From: Spirochaetia bacterium
Lineage (GTDB): Bacteria > Spirochaetota > Spirochaetia > CAKZLE01
Reading direction: 5' to 3'
NCBI GenBank assembly: GCA_021736385.1
Contig: JAIPFY010000016.1
Span: forward strand, 1 to 51,885
DNA: 51,885 bases
How positions within the stretch are numbered: the first letter of the stretch is position 1; every line of letters starts with the position of its first letter. The notes below the pieces were generated by a model, which saw nothing but the letters and a program-made list of their open reading frames with translations, made no database searches and was not told the DNA's origin. The position numbers and the translations under genes were made by a program. Positions 15,381 through 26,232 of the stretch are shown one piece after another.

Positions 15381-16928
15381 TTAATCTAAAGAACACGTGT
15401 GGTCAAGTAAATCATCTTTTTCCATTCGCTTAATTACCATCCCGATATGATCGAGCAGATCCTCTGCGATGAACCACCCTCGACTGCTGAACGCCAGAGC
15501 ACCGGTGAGCTGATGTACCGCATTACCGATGGACACAGCATCGAAAGTGCTCAGGTGCTGAGCTGTGAGCCCCGCTGCGATCCCTGACAGGACATCACCG
15601 GAACCGGCAGTGCCCATAGCAGGATTCATCCCCTCTGTGATGATGATGTTCCCGTGAGGATCACACATGTAGTTCACGTGGGATTTTACCATGATGACAC
15701 ATCCCAGAGCTTCAGCCGTACTGCGCAGTACACGCAACATGCTTCCAGGATGATCTTTGATCCTGTGCCCGGTGAGCTTCGCGAACTCCCCGGGATGCGG
15801 AGTGAGCAGCAGGTGTGAAAGGTCGTTCACAGTGATCTGTCCTGTTTCGAGCAGGTTCCCGACCAGAGGAATCGCATCGGCATCCAGGGTGGCAGGCAGA
15901 GCGCTGTGCAGTACTTCTCTGATCTGCAGTTCCCGTTGCACCCCTGTCCCCCATCCCGGTCCGGCCAGTACGGCATCGTAGGATGCTGCAAGCTCTGATG
16001 CGTGTATGATCATCCCGGGGGCAAGAGGCTTCACCATCACCGACACCGCATGAGAGGCTACGATCGGATAGATGTCCTGATCACAGTAGAGGGTCACCAG
16101 ACCGGTTCGAGCACGCAGGGCAGCCTCTGCACAGAGTACTGCAGCGCCTGTATAGCCGGTAGATCCAGCGAAGACTGCCAGATGCCCTTTCGTGTTCTTG
16201 TAGGACGACGATGGGAGGTGAGGCAGGGAGAACTCCTGTGGAGTCCTGATACAGCAGTCTCTTCCGAAGGAATCGAGCAGCTGCTTCGGGAACCCGGGGT
16301 TCAGGGTGATGATGTGACCGCAGTACGTTCGCGTATGAGGATAAAAACAGGGCTCTTTGGGGAGACCGAAGGTGATCGTACAGGATGCATGCATGAACAC
16401 AGCATCACCTCCGAGCTCTTCGGTAAGTCCGCTTGGCAGGTCAAGAGCTATCACCGCAGGGTGCTGCAGTGCATTGACCCGCTCGATCAGGGAACGGACA
16501 TCACCTGCCCGAAGCTGCTGCTTGAGCCCGGTCCCCACCAGACCGTCTATGATGACATCTGCCTGATGGAGAAGCGAATCGACTTCAGGGCTGTGCACCT
16601 CGATCAGCTTCCCCCCGAGCTTATCGTACATGCTCCGCTGCAGGGCGGTCTGGTCGCTGCAGCGCTCCTGCAGATAGATGACAGAGACCTGTTCGACCCC
16701 GCTGATGAGAGCCTCGCGTGCCATGACCAGGGCATCCCCACCATTGTTCCCACCTCCGGAGAGAAATACCATACGTTCTGTCTTGTGTCCCTGCTCTCTC
16801 AGCCAGGACACAGCCGCCGCATACGCCTTGGTACCGGCCTGTTCCATGAGCAGCCTACCATCGATAGCATAGGTATCCTGTGCTCTCTGATCGATCTGAG
16901 CCATCTCGAAAGTCGTAGCGATATGCAT
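15381..16928 (-). CDS. nnr: Bifunctional NAD(P)H-hydrate repair enzyme (epimerase and dehydratase)
   Basis: This enzyme repairs NADH and NADPH damaged by hydration: the N-terminal domain epimerises the R and S hydrates and the C-terminal domain dehydrates the S form using ADP or ATP. The 515 residues show the YjeF N-terminal domain (FLSGGGNNGGDALVMAR, VIDGLVGTGL) and the ribokinase-like C-terminal domain (AGPGWGTG, TLDADAIPL, LTPHPGEFAKLTG, GTAGSGDVLSGIAAGL). Both active-site regions look intact. A strong GGAGGAGG precedes the ATG. It is divergent from secA. Confidence 0.95.
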   Translation of the reverse strand: MHIATTFEMAQIDQRAQDTYAIDGRLLMEQAGTKAYAAAVSWLREQGHKTERMVFLSGGGNNGGDALVMAREALISGVEQVSVIYLQERCSDQTALQRSMYDKLGGKLIEVHSPEVDSLLHQADVIIDGLVGTGLKQQLRAGDVRSLIERVNALQHPAVIALDLPSGLTEELGGDAVFMHASCTITFGLPKEPCFYPHTRTYCGHIITLNPGFPKQLLDSFGRDCCIRTPQEFSLPHLPSSSYKNTKGHLAVFAGSTGYTGAAVLCAEAALRARTGLVTLYCDQDIYPIVASHAVSVMVKPLAPGMIIHASELAASYDAVLAGPGWGTGVQRELQIREVLHSALPATLDADAIPLVGNLLETGQITVNDLSHLLLTPHPGEFAKLTGHRIKDHPGSMLRVLRSTAEALGCVIMVKSHVNYMCDPHGNIIITEGMNPAMGTAGSGDVLSGIAAGLTAQHLSTFDAVSIGNAVHQLTGALAFSSRGWFIAEDLLDHIGMVIKRMEKDDLLDHTCSLD

Positions 16929-17056
16929 CCTGCAGGACCTCCTCCGTTCTAGTAGCTACACCATCACAGCTGGTAGAAAGTTACACACTCTCGTGCACAA
17001 ATCCTCTTGTATAGTATCATTTTACTGAATTTAACGGACCATCTTTCCGCTGAATG

Positions 17057-17085
17057 TATACAGATTTCATTTTTTTCGGTATATT
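17057..17085 (+). promoter_or_regulatory. Putative promoter of secA
   Basis: TATACA, a 17-nt spacer and TATATT. The -10 box is good and the -35 box matches at four of six positions. It leaves a leader of about 25 nt with AAGGA before the secA ATG. Confidence 0.5.
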
Positions 17086-17118
17086 TTATCGTGGAATCAC
17101 GACGATAAGGAAGACCCT

Positions 17119-19854
17119 ATGGCAAAAAATATATTCAATGCACTATTCGGGACCAAGCAGGAGCATGATCTGAAAGCTCTGAGTCCTCTGCTTCACCGTA
17201 TCAATGAGAAGGAACAGTGGGCTGTGGCTCTCTCTCCAGAGGCTTTCATCGAACAGAGTGCACGCTTCCGGACACAGATCGCAGAGGGGACCCCTCTCGA
17301 TGAACTCATACCCGAAGCGTTCGCGCTTGCTCGTGAAGCAGGCAGAAGGACTCTCGGCGAGCGATTGTACGATGTACAGATCCTTGGCGGTATCGTCCTG
17401 CATCAGGGTAAGATCATGGAGATGAAGACCGGTGAAGGTAAGACGCTCTCCTGTGTCCCTGCAGCGTATCTGAACGCACTTACCGGAAAGGGCGTCCATA
17501 TCGTCACCGTCAACGACTATCTGGCTGAACGCGATGCACGATGGATGGAGCCGGTCTTCAACTATCTTGGTCTGAACGTCGGAACGATCCTTTCTGATCT
17601 TGACAATGAGGGAAGAAAGAAGGCCTACAGCTGCGATGTCACCTACGGAACGAACAATGAGTTCGGTTTCGACTACCTCCGGGACAACATGAAGTGGGAA
17701 CTCGACCAGAAGATCCAACCGAAACATCACTACTGTATCGTCGATGAGATCGACTCGATCCTTATCGATGAGGCGAGGACCCCGCTGATCATCTCTGGAC
17801 AGGCTGATGATGATACGAAGAAGTTCTTCGATGTGAACAAGATCGTCTCGAGTCTGGTAGAGTGTGCGAAGGACCCGGAGACGGATGAGTATCCCGATGA
17901 ACCGATCGGTGATTATCAGCTTGAGGAGAAGTCAAAGAGAGTGACCTTCACCAATGAGGGGATGAATTCCATCGAACTGCAGCTGCAGAAGAGGAACATC
18001 ATCACCGGATCACTCTTCATCGATGAGAACTTTGAATATATTCACTATGTCACCCAGGCAGTCAAGGCTCACAGGCTCTTCCATATCGATGTCGACTATG
18101 TCGTGAAAGAGGGTCAGGTACAGATCGTCGATGAGTTCACCGGTCGTATCCTCTCCGGAAGACGATACTCTGACGGCCTCCATCAGGCCATAGAGGCTAA
18201 AGAAGGGATCAAGATCGCCAAGAGGAACAGGACCCTGGCGACTATCACCTTCCAGAACTTCTTCAGGATGTACGACAAGATCTCCGGTATGACCGGTACT
18301 GCCGATACGGAAGCTTCGGAGTTCTCGAAGATCTACGGATTGGAGGTGGTCGTGATCCCGACCAACAGACCGGTCTCACGACGTGATGAACATGACCTGA
18401 TCTATTTCAACGAGGGGTTCAAGTATCAGGCTATCTGTGACGAGATCGCCGAGCATCATGCCAAAGGGCAGCCGATCCTCGTGGGTACGGTCTCGATCGA
18501 GAAATCAGAACTGCTGTCACAGTTTTTGACCAAGAGAGGGATCAAGCATGAGATCCTCAATGCCAAGAACCATGCCCGGGAGGCTCTGATCATCTCGGAA
18601 GCCGGAGCCAGGGGGGCTATCACCATCGCGACGAACATGGCAGGTCGTGGTACCGATATCAAGCTCGGAGGGAACCCGGAATACCGTGCCCGCAGACGAT
18701 GCGGGACAGAGGCCTCCGATCAGGAGTATCAGGCGGCCTATCAGGTGGAATATGCCACCTGGAAAGACGATTATAACGAAGTGAAAGCCCTCGGAGGGCT
18801 CTATATCATCGGTACCGAACGACATGAGTCCAGACGTATCGACAATCAGCTCAGAGGAAGGTCAGGTCGTCAGGGAGATCCGGGAAAATCACGATTCTAC
18901 CTCTCGCTTGATGACAGCCTCATGAGGCTGTTCGCCCGCGATAACCTGAAGTCGCTCATGGGCAAGATCGGTATGGCTGATGGAGAGCCCATACACCATA
19001 CCATGATCTCGAATGCCATCGAGAAGGCCCAGTCGAAGGTCGAGGACCGGAACTTCGATATCAGAAAGCACCTGCTCGACTATGATGATGTATTGAACGA
19101 GCAGAGATACTTCATCTACGACCAGAGAGATGCGATCCTGGCCGATGAGCACCTTGAGGTGCGAGTTGCCAACGGTGTGAAGGAGATCGTAGATGATCTG
19201 ACTGAAGAGGTTCTCAGTAAGCACAAAGATCCGAAGTCCATGCAGAAGCTTCTGCAGGAAGCACTGACCGAACAGTTCCTGGTCGCTCCTGAGATCAAGA
19301 CCGATAATCTGACGGTGAAGACCAAAGATCAGCTCGTCGATGATATTGCCGGTGCTCTCAGTAAGGATCTTGATGGGAAGATAGCACAGATCGGAACAGA
19401 GCGTTTCAATGCATTTCTCAGGTACCAGTATCTCAAACAGATAGATACCAAATGGCAGGATCACCTCGAACGGCTTGAAGCTCTCAGAGAAGCGGTCTAT
19501 CTGCGCTCATACGCCCAGAAGAACCCGCTGCTTGAATACAAGCTCGAAGGTTTCGACATCTTCGATTCCATGCTGCAGGAGATCAAACAGTATATCGCCC
19601 GAACTGCCATGAGGGTTCAGATACAGAAGAAGGGAACCGCACGCTACAGTGCACCGGTACAGAAAGTCTCTGAGGTCCATAACGATGTCATGCAGTTCGG
19701 ACAATCGAAGACGCAGTCTGCCTCAGCTGCAGCAGCCTCTCCCGCACAGGCACAGATCAAGAGGACCTATCCCAAGGTGGGAAGGAACGACCCCTGTCCC
19801 TGCGGAAGCGGTAAGAAGTATAAACACTGTCATGGAGCATCTTCACAGCAGTGA
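17119..19854 (+). CDS. secA: Preprotein translocase ATPase SecA
   Basis: SecA is the motor that drives unfolded precursor proteins through SecYEG. The 911-residue protein is full length. The Walker A motif MKTGEGKT is near residue 103, Walker [22 protein letters not shown] near 210, and the motor core has [23 protein letters not shown] and [13 protein letters not shown]. The C-terminus carries the zinc-binding SEC-C tail ([13 protein letters not shown]), which contacts SecB or lipids, after a variable linker rich in Ala, Ser and Gln. It is transcribed alone, divergent from nnr and convergent with the LysM gene. Confidence 0.97.
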   Translation: MAKNIFNALFGTKQEHDLKALSPLLHRINEKEQWAVALSPEAFIEQSARFRTQIAEGTPLDELIPEAFALAREAGRRTLGERLYDVQILGGIVLHQGKIMEMKTGEGKTLSCVPAAYLNALTGKGVHIVTVNDYLAERDARWMEPVFNYLGLNVGTILSDLDNEGRKKAYSCDVTYGTNNEFGFDYLRDNMKWELDQKIQPKHHYCIVDEIDSILIDEARTPLIISGQADDDTKKFFDVNKIVSSLVECAKDPETDEYPDEPIGDYQLEEKSKRVTFTNEGMNSIELQLQKRNIITGSLFIDENFEYIHYVTQAVKAHRLFHIDVDYVVKEGQVQIVDEFTGRILSGRRYSDGLHQAIEAKEGIKIAKRNRTLATITFQNFFRMYDKISGMTGTADTEASEFSKIYGLEVVVIPTNRPVSRRDEHDLIYFNEGFKYQAICDEIAEHHAKGQPILVGTVSIEKSELLSQFLTKRGIKHEILNAKNHAREALIISEAGARGAITIATNMAGRGTDIKLGGNPEYRARRRCGTEASDQEYQAAYQVEYATWKDDYNEVKALGGLYIIGTERHESRRIDNQLRGRSGRQGDPGKSRFYLSLDDSLMRLFARDNLKSLMGKIGMADGEPIHHTMISNAIEKAQSKVEDRNFDIRKHLLDYDDVLNEQRYFIYDQRDAILADEHLEVRVANGVKEIVDDLTEEVLSKHKDPKSMQKLLQEALTEQFLVAPEIKTDNLTVKTKDQLVDDIAGALSKDLDGKIAQIGTERFNAFLRYQYLKQIDTKWQDHLERLEALREAVYLRSYAQKNPLLEYKLEGFDIFDSMLQEIKQYIARTAMRVQIQKKGTARYSAPVQKVSEVHNDVMQFGQSKTQSASAAAASPAQAQIKRTYPKVGRNDPCPCGSGKKYKHCHGASSQQ

Positions 19855-19875
19855 GCGATGAGCTGAACGTCTGTG

Positions 19876-21081
19876 CTAGAAGAACTCTTCAGGATCTACC
19901 GGTGAACCGTCTTTTTCGATCGAAAAATAGAGCATGGGTTCGAGGATGGCACCGGTGTTTCCGATGGTAGCGATCTGATCAGCCTGCTGAACAGACACTC
20001 CCACCTCGACCAGGATGGCATCAACATGTCCGTAGACGGAGACATATCCGTTGTCATGGTCCAGTACGATATACCTACCCTTGCCGCTCTGATCATTGTG
20101 GACACCGACCACCGTTCCGGTGTTCGAAGCCACGACAGGTGAACCGAGTTCACCACTGATATAGATCCCGCTGGCGGCACTCTTCTCACCGGTGATGATA
20201 TCTTCCACCTCGTCACCGAATCCATATCGCAGGGGTCCCTGTGCAGGTCGTACGAAGAAACTCTTCATGACGATCTGATAATCTTCTGTGCTGATGGTCT
20301 TCTCCGGGATGAAGAGCTTCTGACCGATGATGATCAGCTGTGATTTCAGTCCGTTCACCTCTGCAAGGGTCACATACCCCATATCGTACTCATAGGCGAT
20401 CACTGAAAGACTGTCCCCTTTCCTCACCGTATACATCTGACCGTCTCGGTCCGGGATCTCCAGGACAGAGCCCGATCTGATCTCATCGATGTTCGTTATC
20501 TCATTGACCCCGATGATCGTCTCAGGACGCAGCCCGTTCGCATCTGCGATCTTACTGATCGTGTCCCCCGGTTGTACGGTATAGCTGAAGAACGAGACCG
20601 GATTGGTATTCACTCCGGTGCCGCTGCGGGCCGGGGCCTGCACGGCAGCTGCTGTCTCCTGTTCGACATCATCCGGAACCTGCTCAGCTGAGAGCAGTTC
20701 TTCGGTCTCTGGAGTCTGCACAGCAGGCTCCTCTGCTGCAGGTGGCACCGCTGCCGGTTCCTGCTCAGGGCGGGAAGAGGACTCAGCATTCTGGCTTTCA
20801 ACCGGATCTGCCGGAGTGCCCGCACTACCGACCGGTTCGAGCAGCTCGGGATCTTCTGCTGGTGCTATCGAGATCCGTGTCAGATCTATCGGCTCTGATG
20901 AGGCAGCACCGAACTCAGAAGAAGTCATGATGATATACACGATAGCAGCCGCGGCAGCAAGGATGAGCATGAGCGTGATGGCAGTGACCATTCGCTTCAT
21001 CGTGCGGAATCTGCGGTCTTCTTCCTGTACCTTTGAATCCGGAGACATATCATCATATTGATGAGAGGGCTTATGATTCAT
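19876..21081 (-). CDS. LysM protein with degenerate LytM (M23) domain, NlpD/EnvC-like
   Basis: This is a membrane-anchored cell-wall protein of 401 residues. A single helix lies at ~31-51, a Pro/Glu/Ala-rich linker at ~60-155, two LysM peptidoglycan-binding domains at ~166-210 and 217-259, and an M23/LytM fold at ~283-400. The M23 zinc ligands are missing: the H-x-G-x-D motif reads A303-S-G-I-Y307 and the final H-x-H reads M383-L-Y385, with only His352 of YGHVD kept. It should therefore not be a peptidase. In E. coli, LysM plus dead LytM (NlpD, EnvC) activates cell-wall amidases at the septum, and the divergent neighbour here is ftsI. A role in daughter-cell separation is an inference. Confidence 0.88.
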   Translation of the reverse strand: MNHKPSHQYDDMSPDSKVQEEDRRFRTMKRMVTAITLMLILAAAAAIVYIIMTSSEFGAASSEPIDLTRISIAPAEDPELLEPVGSAGTPADPVESQNAESSSRPEQEPAAVPPAAEEPAVQTPETEELLSAEQVPDDVEQETAAAVQAPARSGTGVNTNPVSFFSYTVQPGDTISKIADANGLRPETIIGVNEITNIDEIRSGSVLEIPDRDGQMYTVRKGDSLSVIAYEYDMGYVTLAEVNGLKSQLIIIGQKLFIPEKTISTEDYQIVMKSFFVRPAQGPLRYGFGDEVEDIITGEKSAASGIYISGELGSPVVASNTGTVVGVHNDQSGKGRYIVLDHDNGYVSVYGHVDAILVEVGVSVQQADQIATIGNTGAILEPMLYFSIEKDGSPVDPEEFF

Positions 21082-21097
21082 AATTTGCTACCTGCTA

Positions 21098-21126
21098 TCG
21101 ACAATTGTATGTATTAATACTAATAT
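21098..21126 (+). promoter_or_regulatory. Promoter of ftsI
   Basis: TCGACA, a 17-nt spacer and TAATAT; an overlapping TATATT lies at 21124-21129. The ATG at 21136 is 6-9 nt past the -10 box and has no Shine-Dalgarno. Confidence 0.5.
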
Positions 21127-21135
21127 ATTTTCACA

Positions 21136-22806
21136 ATGGATACCAGTGGAAAAAAACTGTTTTACTATTTGCTTATCACATTGACTGCAGTATTCGTGAT
21201 CGTGATCATGATTCGCTATGTATCGATCATGCTCCCGCGGGATACGGTAGCCTACAGCGACCCCCTGCTCTCCTCTCGAGTGCAGCGGGGAACCATATAT
21301 GATCGTAACGGTACGATCCTCGCCTACGAGACCCCCTACTACGCCTGTGCCATCCTGCTGCGTGATGTCCAGTCTGTGGATGATACGGTGACGCATCTGA
21401 GCAAGATCATCGATATGTCCTCCGATCAGATACGCAGGGCGATCGGTGATAAGACGACCTACGCGATGATCAAGAAACGTCTGAGCGATGCAGAGTATAC
21501 GATGCTCAAGTACGCAGTGCAGCAGGGGACGCTTGAGGGTGTCACGATCGAGAAGCGCTACGGCAGGATCTATCCTCAGCAGGCTCATGGTGCCCATATC
21601 ATCGGATTCACGGACATCGACAACATCGGTCTCTCGGGGATCGAATATATCTATGACCGGCTGCTCTCACCGCTTCCTGATACCGAACATGAGATCACCC
21701 TCGGACATGATATCTATCTGACGCTCGATCACCGGATCCAGTTCGCCGCCGATAACCGCAATGCCCGTTTGGTCGAGGAACACTCGCCTGAGAGTTCGAT
21801 GATCATCATCATGGATGCACGATCGGGAGAGATCCTTGCTTACTCGTCCTATCCTTGGTTCGATCTGAACACGTACAACACCTCGAGTGCGACCCAGCGC
21901 ATGAACAGACCGGTGACCATGATGTATGAACCCGGCTCGGTATTCAAGATCTTCTCTCTGGCATCAATTCTGGCTATCGGAGATGCCCAGACGGACAAAC
22001 TCTTCTACTGCGACGGTTCCTATACCTTCACGATGGATAACGGCGGTTCTTCGACCATCAACTGTCTTTCAGCACATGGCGAAGTGGGGCCTGAAGAGAT
22101 CCTCACCTATTCCTGCAACGGGGCCATCTCCTTCTATGCACTGCAGACCGAAAGTACACTGTTCCATCAGTATCTTCTTGATTTCGGGTTCAGCCGGAAG
22201 ACCCATATCGATCTTCCCGGTGAGGTCAGCGGCCTGCTGCAGCCCCCTTCGAACTGGTCGGGCAGGTCGAAACCCACCATCTCCTTCGGTCAGGAGATCG
22301 GTGTGACAGCGATGCAGCTGGTCACTGCCGCTACCGTGTTCACCAATGAGGGAACACTGCTGAAGCCGCAGATCATCAAAGCGATCCATGATCAGGAGAC
22401 CGGACAGATGACCTACACCGAGAGGCAGGAGATACGAAAGGTGATCTCTGAGGACCTGGCAGACGAGATGCTCGATATGATGGTTTCGGCCACAGAACCG
22501 GGGGGGACAGCGATCCATGCCGGACGTGAGGGGGTTACCGTATCTGCAAAGACCGGTACGGCGCAGATCCTCGATATCGAGACGAAGTCGTACTCTGAAG
22601 ACCACGTGCTCGCTTCCACACTGGCGATCTTCCCCGCTGAGGATCCGCAGTATATCATCTATGTCGCTGCCGATGATCCACAGGGAGAGTCCTCCTACGG
22701 AAGCGCCGTCGCGGCCCCTTCGGTACAGCTGCTCATCGATGACCTGCTGTCGATGGGACTGCTCGAATCAGCATCGAGTGATGTCCGCTATCTCACCCTC
22801 GACTGA
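21136..22806 (+). CDS. ftsI: Septal peptidoglycan transpeptidase (class B PBP, FtsI-like)
   Basis: Class B penicillin-binding proteins cross-link peptidoglycan, and FtsI does so at the septum. The 556-residue protein has an N-terminal membrane anchor (residues ~9-31), the pedestal domain starting RGTIYDRNG, and the transpeptidase domain with the nucleophile motif S268-V-F-K, S326-C-N and K472-T-G-T. It could instead be an elongation-type PBP, but the length and its place beside division genes favour FtsI. It lies outside the dcw cluster, transcribed the opposite way, and overlaps the flhG 3' end by 14 nt. No ribosome binding site precedes the ATG, so the message looks leaderless. Confidence 0.88.
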   Translation: MDTSGKKLFYYLLITLTAVFVIVIMIRYVSIMLPRDTVAYSDPLLSSRVQRGTIYDRNGTILAYETPYYACAILLRDVQSVDDTVTHLSKIIDMSSDQIRRAIGDKTTYAMIKKRLSDAEYTMLKYAVQQGTLEGVTIEKRYGRIYPQQAHGAHIIGFTDIDNIGLSGIEYIYDRLLSPLPDTEHEITLGHDIYLTLDHRIQFAADNRNARLVEEHSPESSMIIIMDARSGEILAYSSYPWFDLNTYNTSSATQRMNRPVTMMYEPGSVFKIFSLASILAIGDAQTDKLFYCDGSYTFTMDNGGSSTINCLSAHGEVGPEEILTYSCNGAISFYALQTESTLFHQYLLDFGFSRKTHIDLPGEVSGLLQPPSNWSGRSKPTISFGQEIGVTAMQLVTAATVFTNEGTLLKPQIIKAIHDQETGQMTYTERQEIRKVISEDLADEMLDMMVSATEPGGTAIHAGREGVTVSAKTGTAQILDIETKSYSEDHVLASTLAIFPAEDPQYIIYVAADDPQGESSYGSAVAAPSVQLLIDDLLSMGLLESASSDVRYLTLD

Positions 22807-23656
22807 CTGCTTCCTTCTTCCTGAACAGCCTTCCGATCATACCCTGGATCCCGCTCCCCCCGCTGCTGATGACCATCTCAGAGGTCAGTTCATGCGCCAT
22901 ATGTCGAATCTCCAGTGATGCATCACAATGCGGGTAGCGAACCGAGAAGGGGATACGTTCGAGGATCCCCTTCTTGACATGGTCATCTTCCACGATGGTC
23001 CCGGCATAGGTGACATGGAGCGACAGGAACTGTCTGGCCGCCTGCTGCAGTTTGGCAGCCAGCGTCTCACCCAGCGATGCGGAGCTGATCCGGTTGACCA
23101 GTATATGGATCTCAGGGATGATCGATCGAGGATGACCGGAGAGTACTTTGATCAGTCCATAGGCATCCTGTACGGAGGTGGGTTCGGGTGTCACCACCAC
23201 ATAGACATCCTCTGCTGCAAGCACGAAATCGATCACGTTCCTGGAGATCCCAGCCCCGGTATCTATGATAAGGTAGTCGACTGAAGCAAGTCGTTTGAAC
23301 CCCTCGATCAGTCGAAGGCGCTGAGGCTGTCCCATATCGGCAGCGCTTGCCATACCTGAGACCCCGGCGATGATCTGCACGCCGTAGGGGGTGGGGGTGA
23401 GTACCTCTGACATCTGCATGGCACCGGAGATCACCTCTGACAGGGCATGCTTCGGTCTGACACCGAACATGATCTCAATATTCGCCATCCCGAGATCCGC
23501 ATCAAGCATGATGACACTGTTGCCTTCAGAAGCGAGCTGTATTGCCAGGTTCACGGCGATGCTGGTCTTTCCCACACCACCCTTCCCGCTTGCCACAGCA
23601 AGGATCCTCGTCTGTCTCGAAAGTAATCTGCGTAAGGACTCTGCCTGATCAACCAT
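22793..23656 (-). CDS. flhG: FlhG/MinD-like ATPase (flagellar number and placement)
   Basis: FlhG is a MinD-type ATPase that, with the GTPase FlhF, sets the position and number of flagella. The 287-residue protein opens with VDQAESLRRLL, the N-terminal DQAxxLR motif by which FlhG stimulates FlhF. It then has the deviant Walker A SGKGGVGKTSIAVN, the Asp of MLDADLGMANIE, and YLIIDTGAG. The last stretch lacks a clear amphipathic helix by eye but is basic (IGRLFRKKEAVSRG). It is the last gene of the long minus-strand cluster, 8 nt behind flhF, and converges on ftsI with a 14-nt overlap. Confidence 0.93.
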   Translation of the reverse strand: MVDQAESLRRLLSRQTRILAVASGKGGVGKTSIAVNLAIQLASEGNSVIMLDADLGMANIEIMFGVRPKHALSEVISGAMQMSEVLTPTPYGVQIIAGVSGMASAADMGQPQRLRLIEGFKRLASVDYLIIDTGAGISRNVIDFVLAAEDVYVVVTPEPTSVQDAYGLIKVLSGHPRSIIPEIHILVNRISSASLGETLAAKLQQAARQFLSLHVTYAGTIVEDDHVKKGILERIPFSVRYPHCDASLEIRHMAHELTSEMVISSGGSGIQGMIGRLFRKKEAVSRG

Positions 23657-23664
23657 AGATGTTC

Positions 23665-24813
23665 CTAGTGAGCAAGAAATGCTCGTTCCTTGGGGGAAAG
23701 TCCGGGACAGTCTGTATCATCACCGATGATCAGATTCTCAAGATCGACGGAGAACCCCTGCAGTCTGCGCAGGAATACGCCCTCGGTCATCGGCATGAGG
23801 TCCTGAGGGACCTTCTGTCCTGCTGTCACATAGAGGATGGGAATGTCGATTTCATCAAAGAGGCTTATCAGATTCCCGACCATCTCAGTCTCATCGAGCT
23901 TTGTCAGAACGATGGAGCTGAGAGGGAACTCCGAAAAGCGTTCGATGGTCCTCTTCATATCAGAGCTCTTCATGGATGCTGAGAGCGCAAGAGAGAACCC
24001 GACCGATGGCTCTGAGGTGCAGGCAGAGAGGATCTCCTTCATCTCCTGCTGGATCTCCGTATCCCTCGGGCTTTTACCGATGGTATCGATCAGGATCAGA
24101 TCAGTGTGCTGATGGCTCTTCAGATACTGCTGGAGTTCATCCCTGTGCTGCACCTCCACCACCGGGATCCCCATGATCTCCCCGAAGGTGCCGATCTGCG
24201 CCCGTGCCCCGATCCGGTAGCTGTCTATGGTGATCATGGTCACCTGCTTCGCCGGACAGTCCGTATCTCCCTGCAGTCCATGGAGTGCTGCTATCTTCGC
24301 TATGGTCGTAGTCTTTCCCACCCCTGTAGGACCGAGCAGTCCGAAGATACGCGGGGTAGAGGTCTGTCCATGTCTGTCCACTCTGATACTGTCGCTGATC
24401 CAGGAGAGCAGCCGGGCTTCGAGGAGAGAGCGCTGCAGCAGCTCTTCATGGGCAGATTCATCATAGAGCCGTTTGAGCAGTCGTTCGGTGTAGGCCGGAG
24501 AGAACTCATTGAGTTCACAGATCGCACGCAGATCCCGAAACTGCTGGATGATCAGTTCATCCTCGAGCGGGCTCTCAGGTTCCTGCTTCTCCTGCCGAAG
24601 TTCCCGCTCCCGGTGCTGCTGTGGCTGAAGAGCCAGCCCTGCATCGGTGTTCCGATAGGCTGTCACTTCATAGCGCTCGGATCTGCGAAGTCCGAACAGC
24701 CGCCTGCTCTGGATCCGTTTCGTCGAGTAGATCGTGTAATCCATCCCATAGATCTGGTGTATCTTCCGTACGGCCTCTTCATAGGAAGAGGCCTGCTCTG
24801 TCACAAATTCCAT
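23665..24813 (-). CDS. flhF: Flagellar biosynthesis GTPase FlhF
   Basis: FlhF is an SRP-type GTPase that places the first flagellar components at the cell pole. The 382 residues comprise an N-terminal B domain (SYEEAVRKIHQIYGMDYTI), a variable basic and Gln-rich stretch (~50-100), the N domain, and the G domain with GLLGPTGVGKTTTIAKIA, the Asp of LIDTIGKSPRD, TKLDETEMVGN and the closing segment VTAGQKVPQDLMP. GGAG precedes the ATG. No other flagellar gene is in the window, so the flagellar operon is elsewhere. Confidence 0.95.
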   Translation of the reverse strand: MEFVTEQASSYEEAVRKIHQIYGMDYTIYSTKRIQSRRLFGLRRSERYEVTAYRNTDAGLALQPQQHRERELRQEKQEPESPLEDELIIQQFRDLRAICELNEFSPAYTERLLKRLYDESAHEELLQRSLLEARLLSWISDSIRVDRHGQTSTPRIFGLLGPTGVGKTTTIAKIAALHGLQGDTDCPAKQVTMITIDSYRIGARAQIGTFGEIMGIPVVEVQHRDELQQYLKSHQHTDLILIDTIGKSPRDTEIQQEMKEILSACTSEPSVGFSLALSASMKSSDMKRTIERFSEFPLSSIVLTKLDETEMVGNLISLFDEIDIPILYVTAGQKVPQDLMPMTEGVFLRRLQGFSVDLENLIIGDDTDCPGLSPKERAFLAH

Positions 24814-24831
24814 CAGTTCTCCATACCGGTT

Positions 24832-26232
24832 CTACAGGATATATCTGCTAAGATCTCGATCCTCCATGATATCATGCAATCGGTCATCCACATATGACTT
24901 TGTGATGGTGATCGTCTGATCCTTCAGCTCGTCGGCACTGAAGGAGATCTCTTCGAGCAGGCGTTCCATGATGGTATGCAGTCTTCTCGCTCCGATATTC
25001 TCGGTATTCCTGTTCACTTCGACGGCGATCTCACTGACCCGTCTGATCGCCTCATCTTCAAAGACCAGAGAGACCTCCTCGGTCTTCAGCAGCTCCACAT
25101 ACTGAGTGGTCATGGCATTCTCGGGCTCTTTGAGAATACGGTAGAAGTCTTCACTGGTGAGGTCATCGAGTTCCACACGCAGGGGGAATCGCCCCTGCAG
25201 CTCGGGAATGAGATCCGAAGGTTTGCTCATATGGAACGCACCGGCTGCGATGAAGAGGATATGAGAGGTGTCGATGATACCGTACTTGGTGCTGACCTTC
25301 GAGCCCTCGACGATCGGGAGGATGTCTCGCTGGACCCCTTCACGGGAGACATCAGGGCCTCCTCCGGCTGACTTTGATACTGCGACCTTATCGATCTCAT
25401 CGATGAAGATGATCCCGAGTTCCTCGACACGGTCCTTCGCCATATCAGAGGCACGGTCCATATCGACGAGCTTGTCCATCTGTTCATCAAGCAGGATGTC
25501 CTTCGCCCGTCTGACCGTGACGTGACGTTTCTTCTGCTTGTTCCCGAAGATGTTCCCGATGCTGTTCATCGCCGACTGAATGTCATCCATATTGTTTCCC
25601 GAAAGGATCTCAATACCTGATGCCGGTTTCTGGGTCACCGATATCTCGATCTCCCGTTCATCGAGTTTTCCCTCTCTGAGCATCTTCCTGAACTTCTCAC
25701 GTGTCGAAACGGCTGGATCCGATTCAAGTACCGGTTCCACCTCTGCATCACCAAGGATGATCGTATTCATATCTTCTGAGGATTCGTTCTTCCGGGGCTT
25801 CTTGACACCGGGGAGCAGGAGGTCCAGCAGTCGTTCTTCGGCCCGCCGTTCGGCTTCGATGCGTACCCCTTCTGCGAGTTCAGCCTTGACCATGGAGACG
25901 GCCACACTCATCAGGTCCCTGACCATCGATTCGACGTCCCTTCCCACATACCCCACTTCGGTATACTTGGAGGCTTCGACCTTGATGAACGGAGCCCCGC
26001 TGAGTCTGGACAGTCGTCTGGCGATCTCGGTCTTACCCACACCGGTAGATCCGATCATGATGATGTTCTTCGGGGTGACCTCCTCCTGCAGCTCCCTGGG
26101 CAGCTTCTTCCGTCGTACCCTGTTTCTCAATGCTATGGCCACCACACGTTTGGCCTGATTCTGTCCAATGATGAATTTATCAAGTTCGCTTACGATCTCC
26201 GAAGGGATCATATCGTCCAGATGCTTTTTCAT
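24832..26232 (-). CDS. hslU: HslU, ATPase subunit of the HslUV protease
   Basis: HslU unfolds substrates and feeds them to the HslV peptidase. The 466-residue protein has Walker [15 protein letters not shown], the pore segment [19 protein letters not shown], the inserted I domain (~130-260), Walker [12 protein letters not shown], sensor FIAAGAF and the C-terminal tail DLSRYIL that docks into HslV. It overlaps hslV by 4 nt. Confidence 0.97.
   Translation of the reverse strand: MKKHLDDMIPSEIVSELDKFIIGQNQAKRVVAIALRNRVRRKKLPRELQEEVTPKNIIMIGSTGVGKTEIARRLSRLSGAPFIKVEASKYTEVGYVGRDVESMVRDLMSVAVSMVKAELAEGVRIEAERRAEERLLDLLLPGVKKPRKNESSEDMNTIILGDAEVEPVLESDPAVSTREKFRKMLREGKLDEREIEISVTQKPASGIEILSGNNMDDIQSAMNSIGNIFGNKQKKRHVTVRRAKDILLDEQMDKLVDMDRASDMAKDRVEELGIIFIDEIDKVAVSKSAGGGPDVSREGVQRDILPIVEGSKVSTKYGIIDTSHILFIAAGAFHMSKPSDLIPELQGRFPLRVELDDLTSEDFYRILKEPENAMTTQYVELLKTEEVSLVFEDEAIRRVSEIAVEVNRNTENIGARRLHTIMERLLEEISFSADELKDQTITITKSYVDDRLHDIMEDRDLSRYIL

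Noticed and set aside
23690-23715. GGGGGAAAGTCCGGGACA, similar to the RNase P CR-I segment
   Set aside because: It encodes the conserved-looking C-terminal residues of FlhF on the minus strand, and no other RNase P element lies around it.
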